A DNA stretch of 39,243 nucleotides, from NCBI GenBank assembly GCA_019456195.1, contig VRUK01000051.1:1-39243 (forward strand). Direction: 5' to 3'. A program made the translations under genes and the position numbers. The number at the start of each line of letters is the position of its first letter. Position 1 is the first letter of the stretch. Shown here piece by piece: positions 34,535 through 39,243 of the stretch. This DNA comes from Planctomycetota bacterium (lineage in GTDB: Bacteria; Planctomycetota; Phycisphaerae; Sedimentisphaerales; Anaerobacaceae). The notes under the pieces are model-generated. The model saw only the letters and a list, made by a program, of their open reading frames with translations, was not told the DNA's origin and did not search any database.

Positions 34535-35533
34535 TCAATAAGGTTCCTGGTTTGCATATAAAGTAATCTGACTCCCTAATGTCTCAAAATGGATGGGAAC
34601 ATACAAGAGTTCCTTCAAGGCCTTTCTCACCATTCGTTGCTTGCGAGGTGGTACGAACAAGAGCATAAATCCACCGCCTCCGGCGCCGCATAATTTTCCA
34701 CCTATGGCGCCGGCCTTGATGGCGGTATCATAGATTTCATCTATCGCATCTGTGGTTACCTTGCTCGATAAACTTTTCTTCAGTTTCCAGAATTCGTTAA
34801 GAAGCTTACCGAAACCTTCTATTTCCTCTCTTTTATTGTTTAGAATACTAATTCCTTCTTCAGCCATCTCCTTCATCGTTCGCAGTTCGGCGGTTTTCGA
34901 GGATGTATTTTGAATCTGTTCGGAGGCAATTTCAGATGCGGTCCTGGAGAATCCGGTAAAAAAGAACATCAGGTGGTTTTGAAGGTCTGTTATCTTTTTC
35001 TGGCTTACGGTTACTGGCTGGACAAGAAAATTTTCCCTTCCGTTGAATTTAATCTTGTTAAGTCCCCCGAAGGAAGCCGTAACCTGGTCCTGTGAACCTA
35101 CATGTTCTCCGATGACGTCCTGTTCGATATAGATTGCATTCGAGGCAAGCTGCCTTTTGCCAACCATCCTGCCTGTTAATGCGTACAGTGTATTCAAAAA
35201 ACCAACGGTGAAAGCTGAGCTCGAACCAATCCCCGACCGTGCGGGTAGGTCGCTGGTATGCACCATCTCGATTCCTTGGTCTATCTTCATAAACCTTAGG
35301 CACTCCCGCACCGAAAGATGCTTTATTTCCGAAAGATTGTTTACCTGCTCACGTAACCTGTATCTAATCAGATACTTATGTTTGAAAAACGGCGGTAAAA
35401 ACCGGCAACTGATATAACAATATTTATCAATGGTTGTATTCAGTACCACCCCGCCATTTTCCCTGTACCAGAGCGGATAATCCGTACCACCCCCGAAGAA
35501 CGAGATGCGAAATGGCGTTCTGCTGATAATCAT
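34535..35533 (-). CDS. hddA: D-glycero-D-manno-heptose 7-phosphate kinase-like GHMP kinase
   Basis: A 332-residue GHMP-family kinase. It starts MIISRTPFRISFFGGGTDYPLWY, the HddA-type N-terminus. The ATP loop is PARSGIGSSSAF (residues 97-108), EQDVIGEHVGSQDQVTASFGG follows, and the C-terminal GHMP motif is KLCGAGGGGFMLLFV (about 283-297). HddA phosphorylates heptose 7-phosphate at C1, the step before HddC. AAGGA lies 6 bases before the ATG. It is the first gene of the minus-strand glycan operon, behind a sigma-54 promoter. gmhA and gmhB, also needed for this pathway, are not in the window. Confidence 0.83.
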   Translation of the reverse strand: MIISRTPFRISFFGGGTDYPLWYRENGGVVLNTTIDKYCYISCRFLPPFFKHKYLIRYRLREQVNNLSEIKHLSVRECLRFMKIDQGIEMVHTSDLPARSGIGSSSAFTVGFLNTLYALTGRMVGKRQLASNAIYIEQDVIGEHVGSQDQVTASFGGLNKIKFNGRENFLVQPVTVSQKKITDLQNHLMFFFTGFSRTASEIASEQIQNTSSKTAELRTMKEMAEEGISILNNKREEIEGFGKLLNEFWKLKKSLSSKVTTDAIDEIYDTAIKAGAIGGKLCGAGGGGFMLLFVPPRKQRMVRKALKELLYVPIHFETLGSQITLYANQEPY

Positions 35534-35601
35534 TAATTATCCTTACTATTCTGCTTTTGACAGACTTTCTCTACTGTTTCTCAGTACATTATACATTGTA
35601 T

Positions 35602-35617
35602 AGCAAATTCCGTGCCT
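35602..35617 (-). promoter_or_regulatory. Sigma-54 promoter for the hddA glycan operon
   Basis: The minus strand reads AGGCACG-GAAT-TTGCT, differing from the sigma-54 consensus only at the first base. Transcription would begin near 35591, about 58 bases before the hddA ATG. This puts sugar activation and the giant glycosyltransferase in the same regulatory class as the flagellar operons. A TATAAT at 35589-35594 lies at the predicted start region but has no matching -35 box. Confidence 0.78.
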
Positions 35618-35642
35618 ATGTCTAAAAAGGGGTTTATTAACC

Positions 35643-35689
35643 ATTCTGCAACTAAAACCGGCAAATTCTGCAACTAAAACCGGCAAATT
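35643..35689 (-). repeat. 22-bp tandem repeat, candidate activator-binding sites
   Basis: Just over two copies of a 22-base unit (ATTCTGCAACTAAAACCGGC plus AA on the plus strand) sit 26 bases upstream of the hddA -24 element. On the promoter strand each unit contains CGGTTTT-AGTTG-CAGAAT. The spacing is two turns of DNA, so both sites face the same way, centred about 60 and 82 bases before the predicted start. A related element lies before flgB at 6307-6324. The rest of the 281-base gap 35534-35814 shows no gene. Confidence 0.6.
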
Positions 35690-35814
35690 TGTAAAAATAT
35701 GAAACAAAACAGATTCAAGACAAAGATTGCTTAACTAATCGGTTTGACAGGATTTATCAAAAATATGCTATTAAACTCTTTGGTTCTTATTGCCCCCCCA
35801 AAAAATACACTGCG

Positions 35815-36810
35815 CTACTGGTTTGTAACACTTTTAGGTTTCACAAGGGCTCTTTTTTGCCTATACCAATCGACGGTCTTTTTAATACCTTCGATGATTG
35901 ATGTTCCTGCTTCGAAGCCGAACAGTTGCTTTGCTCTGGTTGTATCGATTAACCTTTTGGGTATCATCGTCGGTTTAGTGCTGTTGAAAACAATGTTTGC
36001 GTCGATATACTCGTCTGCCTGAAGTATCGCATCGAGCGCCTGCCTGATACTGCACGGTACACCAGTAGCGATGTTCACCGGTACGAAAGTATCGAGTTTC
36101 CCCATCGCTAACAAAATGCCTTCCACAAAATCATCTATGTAAATGAAGTCCTTAATGTCATTTCCATCACCCCAGACTTCGATTGGGTTGTGCCTTTCGA
36201 CAACCTTGCGAATCAAGGCGGGCAAAACGTGAGATGTTTCCCATTCGAAGTCATCGTTTGGGCCATATATATTGGCTGGCCTAACAACAACCGTATTCAT
36301 AGTTTTCTTTATCTTCTCGGCATACATCTGGCAGAGGATTTCCGTGAACTGTTTCATCCAGCCGACACAGAAGTACTTTTCAAACAGTTGTCCCGGTATC
36401 ATTTCGTCTTCTTTGACGGAGTGGTCTGCGGCGGGATAGACTGTGTTGCTGCTGATAAATAAGAATTTGCGTACACCGGCTTCATGTGCGGCTTCCAGCA
36501 TCAGTGTATTCATCACGACATTGGGGGTAACGTGAACCAACGGCGTTCTTTCCATAACAGCCGCTCCTGATGTGTTTGCAGCACACATAAAGACATACTC
36601 GGCGTCATCAACCGCTCGCGCACAATCTTCGGGTTTTGTAAGGTCGCATTTCAGGTATCTGACCCTTTCATCTTTAATAACTGCCAGCTTGTTGTGCAGT
36701 GTAGCTGTTATGTGGGCACCGCATTTTACAAGCCGTTTTATCAGATTAACGCCGACGAACCCCGCACCACCTGCGATAAGAACTTTACTATGTCTGAACA
36801 TATCAAACAA
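35815..36810 (-). CDS. NAD(P)-dependent SDR epimerase/reductase-like protein A
   Basis: A 331-residue extended short-chain dehydrogenase/reductase that probably acts on a nucleotide sugar. The dinucleotide loop is GGAGFVG (residues 14-20), with CDLTKPED and CAANTSG following, catalytic-site Ser at 120-121 (FISSNTVYP), RPANIYGPNDDFE, and DFIYIDDFVEGI. The catalytic Tyr-x3-Lys is not normal: Lys153 is present in VGWMK but residue 149 is Val. A Tyr at 146 is nearby. It resembles the second SDR at 37363-38352, which has the same substitution position. The likely role is epimerisation or reduction of GDP-heptose or a related sugar (inference). Confidence 0.75.
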   Translation of the reverse strand: MFDMFRHSKVLIAGGAGFVGVNLIKRLVKCGAHITATLHNKLAVIKDERVRYLKCDLTKPEDCARAVDDAEYVFMCAANTSGAAVMERTPLVHVTPNVVMNTLMLEAAHEAGVRKFLFISSNTVYPAADHSVKEDEMIPGQLFEKYFCVGWMKQFTEILCQMYAEKIKKTMNTVVVRPANIYGPNDDFEWETSHVLPALIRKVVERHNPIEVWGDGNDIKDFIYIDDFVEGILLAMGKLDTFVPVNIATGVPCSIRQALDAILQADEYIDANIVFNSTKPTMIPKRLIDTTRAKQLFGFEAGTSIIEGIKKTVDWYRQKRALVKPKSVTNQ

Positions 36811-36846
36811 AATGACATCCCCTTTCTATAATATACCAGAACAAAC

Positions 36847-37362
36847 CTAATCTGAATTTGCTGATTCATCCCTTTGTGATAAAATCGGGTTCTCTATCGG
36901 CCACCAGATATCAAACTGCTGGTCGTTCCATTTATATGTGAATTGCCTCGTTCGGTCATAATACGTTGATTGCTTGTAATGGAAAATAGTCATATCACTT
37001 AATACCAAATGAGCGTTTCCGTACTTGGGCGGAACCAGTACCTGCAGACGGTTCCTATCGGATAAAACAAATGACTGCCATCTGCCGAAATCCTTAGATT
37101 CGGTATCGCAGTTGACAACTACAAGATAAAATCTGCCGTACAAACAGGATATTAATTTCCATGTACAGTCATCGCCGTGAATACCCCGCAAGATGTTCCT
37201 GGTGGAAACAGATATGTCATCCTGTATAAACTTTGTATCAATCCCATTTTTCTTGTACAGGGATTCGTTATAGGTCTCGATATATTCTCCGCGGTGGTCC
37301 TCAAAAACGCCAGGCGTAATTAGCAACACGCCATCAAGGTCTGTTTTGGAAATTTCAATCAT
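36847..37362 (-). CDS. RmlC-like nucleotide-sugar 3,5-epimerase
   Basis: A 171-residue cupin of the dTDP-4-dehydrorhamnose 3,5-epimerase family, near the normal length. It has GVFEDHRGEYIETYN, NILRGIH with His62 as the likely base, a jelly-roll core (GRFYLVVVNCDT, GRWQSFVLS), PPKYGNAHLVLSD, Tyr129 in HYKQSTYY, and WNDQQFDIWWP with Asp151. The key catalytic residues are present. The dTDP-glucose genes rmlA and rmlB are absent nearby, so a GDP-heptose 4-keto epimerase like those of Campylobacter capsule pathways is a good alternative. Its ATG directly abuts the stop codon of the upstream SDR gene. Confidence 0.8.
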   Translation of the reverse strand: MIEISKTDLDGVLLITPGVFEDHRGEYIETYNESLYKKNGIDTKFIQDDISVSTRNILRGIHGDDCTWKLISCLYGRFYLVVVNCDTESKDFGRWQSFVLSDRNRLQVLVPPKYGNAHLVLSDMTIFHYKQSTYYDRTRQFTYKWNDQQFDIWWPIENPILSQRDESANSD

Positions 37363-38352
37363 TTATTCGTCTTTGAAATAATTCTTTTTGTTCAGATACT
37401 CATCCTGATTATTCACGAACCACTGCCACGTTTCTTTCAGCCCATCCAGCAATGAAGTTGTGGGATTGTAATCAATCAATTTCTTCGCCAATGATATATC
37501 CATAATCCTTTTTGGAAAACCGGAAGGTTTACTGGTATCGAATTCATAATTAAAATCGAGGAAGCTGTGTAATGTTTCCACCAGTTCCTTAATTGAGTAT
37601 CCTCGCCCGCTGCCGAGATTAACAAAACTGGACTTTGTGCCGTGATACAAGGCAAGGATAACTCCATCGGCGACATCCCTGCTGTATGCGAAATCACGGA
37701 TTGCCGAACCGTCCCCCCAAACTATAACCGGGTTTTCCTTTTGATATATCCGGTACATCAAGGTCGGTATGACCATAGCGTTGTCCGGGTCAAAATTATC
37801 ACCGGGACCATACACATTACATGGCCGGACAACTGAAAAGTTTTCCAGGCCATACTGAAGTTTGTATGCTTTTATCTGTAATTCCGCCATTCTTTTGGCC
37901 CAGCCTGGAAACATATCCATAGGCGGGCCGTCAAGATTTTCGGTTTCTTTAAAGACCTCGGCACTCGCATAAGCGCCTATGGAGCTGGTATAGACAATTT
38001 TTCTAATCTTGTTTAGTCGGCATGCCTCCAATACATTCGTGTTCATCATCAGGAGTGGGACGAAGAAACTGGCCGGTTTTGCTTTTGTTACTTGTATTGA
38101 GCCTTTTACACCCGCGACGTGAAAAACAAAATCCATATCTTTGGTTATTTTTCTGCAGAACCCGAAGTCTGCCAAATCACCGAGGATATGTTCTGCACGG
38201 CTGTCAACGCTTATTTTGTCCAAGGAAGCCACCTTAACGTTTGCCTGTGCATCACAGAGAATATTCACTATCTGTCTGCCAATCAGGCCGGTACCACCGG
38301 TTACCAGCACATTACTTCCGGCAAAATATTTTAGGACCTCTTCTCTTATCAC
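37363..38352 (-). CDS. NAD(P)-dependent SDR epimerase/reductase-like protein B
   Basis: A 329-residue extended SDR. The dinucleotide loop is GGTGLIG (residues 19-25), followed by LGDLADFGFC, FHVAGVKGS, the active-site serines at 123-124 (YTSSIGAYA), RPCNVYGPGDNFD and RDFAYSRDVADGV. At the Tyr-x3-Lys site Lys153 is kept (FPGWAK) but residue 149 is Pro. It is related to the SDR at 35815-36810 and lies in the same operon, separated by the RmlC-like gene. Together they suggest a multi-step change at C3 to C6 of a nucleotide sugar, with a nucleotide-sugar reductase or epimerase role for this one (inference). Confidence 0.75.
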   Translation of the reverse strand: MIREEVLKYFAGSNVLVTGGTGLIGRQIVNILCDAQANVKVASLDKISVDSRAEHILGDLADFGFCRKITKDMDFVFHVAGVKGSIQVTKAKPASFFVPLLMMNTNVLEACRLNKIRKIVYTSSIGAYASAEVFKETENLDGPPMDMFPGWAKRMAELQIKAYKLQYGLENFSVVRPCNVYGPGDNFDPDNAMVIPTLMYRIYQKENPVIVWGDGSAIRDFAYSRDVADGVILALYHGTKSSFVNLGSGRGYSIKELVETLHSFLDFNYEFDTSKPSGFPKRIMDISLAKKLIDYNPTTSLLDGLKETWQWFVNNQDEYLNKKNYFKDE

Positions 38353-38379
38353 TAAACACCCCGTGTATTATTGCGGGTT

Positions 38380-39147
38380 TTATTCAACTACAAAATGTGA
38401 AGCCTTCGAAGCATAACGATATCTCTTTAAGTTTATCTTATTGAGCCCAAAAACTTCTGTAAGTGCGATAGTTTCACCAGGACAATCATGATCATTCACT
38501 TCATCAAATCCCAACACACTTCCTTTGACCAGATGGGGCTTAATGGCCTCCAAACACTTTTTGGTGGGCTCATAAAGATCCATATCAAAAAATGCAAGCG
38601 CAACAACCGTTTCAGGATTTTCTTCGAAATATTTATCAATTTCGACACACGCATCACCAACTCTTATTTCATATTTCTTAATATGGGACAATGGATTGTC
38701 CTTTTCTTGAAAATCCATTATCTTTCTTAGATATCCAACGTAATTTTCAGTAACCGAATATCCCCCTTTTTTAATTAATTCACAATCATCGCAATCTTTA
38801 TCGGAGATTTTCGGAAAACCTTCAAAAGTATCAAATGCTACTATTTTTCTATGTCGATTAAATGGTTCATAAATTCCCCTGATGGCGGAAAAGAGAGAAA
38901 TGTTCTGTCCCCACCTCGTTCCAAACTCGACAATAATCCCTTGAACATCTATAATCTGTTTGTAAAGATAATGCATAAAGAGGATTCTTGATAGATTTTT
39001 CGAATTTAGAAATAATCCTAAATTCGATAACAACTCATTATCCGGTAGAGGGCATTTTCTAAAATGTTCTAAGAATTGATTACGGATCTGGCATTCTTCT
39101 GAACTGCTATAAAACTCGATATTCGGTTCAATTGCTTTTTTTTTCAA
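38380..39147 (-). CDS. TylF-like O-methyltransferase
   Basis: A 255-residue SAM-dependent methyltransferase of the TylF/MycF (macrocin O-methyltransferase) family. The SAM site is IIVEFGTRWGQNISLFSAI, followed by FDTFEGFPKISDKD, and the metal-binding region DMDLYEPTKKCLEAIKPHLVKGS...FDEVNDHDCPGE. TylF enzymes methylate a sugar hydroxyl. In this sugar-gene cluster it probably O-methylates the filament glycan sugar or its precursor (inference). It lies 27 bases upstream of the SDR gene and is the first gene of this minus-strand group inside the window. The 96 bases before it hold no clear promoter, so the operon could begin outside the window. Confidence 0.82.
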   Translation of the reverse strand: MKKKAIEPNIEFYSSSEECQIRNQFLEHFRKCPLPDNELLSNLGLFLNSKNLSRILFMHYLYKQIIDVQGIIVEFGTRWGQNISLFSAIRGIYEPFNRHRKIVAFDTFEGFPKISDKDCDDCELIKKGGYSVTENYVGYLRKIMDFQEKDNPLSHIKKYEIRVGDACVEIDKYFEENPETVVALAFFDMDLYEPTKKCLEAIKPHLVKGSVLGFDEVNDHDCPGETIALTEVFGLNKINLKRYRYASKASHFVVE

Positions 39148-39243
39148 TTTACTGATACCTCTCTATCTGTACTGTATGATTTCATTTTCGTTCTGTAACC
39201 CTTAGTGGAGCCAATAAGTTATGTCGTTTGTAATGATGAAAGC

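Noticed and set aside
35744..35780. TTGACA and TATTAA-like boxes on the plus strand
   Set aside because: The spacing is 19 bases and no plus-strand gene lies downstream.

Overview
This window is a flagellar assembly locus flanked by glycan-synthesis genes, from an AT-leaning Gram-negative-type bacterium. The flagellin N-terminus, paired FliG proteins, very large multi-domain glycosyltransferases with TPRs, and sigma-54-driven flagellar operons suggest a member of the PVC/Planctomycetota group, perhaps Phycisphaerae-like. That assignment is recognition plus inference, not a search result. No rRNA, tRNA, CRISPR array, insertion sequence or prophage was seen.

Layout. (1) 1-3961: the 5' end of a flagellin gene (minus strand, cut by the window edge), a divergent GT4-type glycosyltransferase, and a 905-residue TPR + GT9-like + GT2 fusion. 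(2) 4111-6427: fliK (minus) and a divergent control region with two sigma-54 promoters, one towards fliK and one towards flgB. (3) 6428-17793: a long plus-strand operon flgB-flgC-fliE-fliF-fliG1-(metallo-beta-lactamase-fold gene)-fliG2-fliH-fliI-fliJ-(MotE-like gene)-motA-motB1-motB2. It encodes rod and basal-body base, MS ring, switch, export ATPase complex and stator. (4) 17894-21598: a second sigma-54 unit, fliO-fliP-fliQ-fliR-flhB, the membrane export gate. flhA, fliM and fliN are not in the window. (5) 21675-24053: fliD (filament cap, minus strand) behind a sigma-28-type promoter. (6) 24204-35533: a minus-strand operon running hddA-hddC-(GT2/TPR)-(2674-residue protein). The giant protein joins a pyruvyltransferase-like domain, a methyltransferase, a GT-A domain, a GT9 heptosyltransferase-like domain and four GT2 domains. 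A near-consensus sigma-54 promoter lies upstream of hddA. (7) 35815-39147: a minus-strand nucleotide-sugar group with two SDR epimerase/reductase-like genes, an RmlC-like epimerase and a TylF-like methyltransferase.

How it fits together. The hook-basal body, export gate, hook-length control and the heptose/glycosyltransferase operon all appear to carry sigma-54 (-24/-12) promoters, while filament genes (fliD, probably flagellin) carry sigma-28-like boxes. This suggests that a GDP-heptose-type sugar is made, modified and transferred to filament proteins on the same schedule as flagellum assembly. A shared bipartite motif, CGGTTTT-N5-CAGAAT, lies upstream of both the flgB and hddA sigma-54 promoters. 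It is present as a 22-bp tandem repeat at hddA and may be the enhancer site of the common activator. The coupling is inferred from sequence alone.
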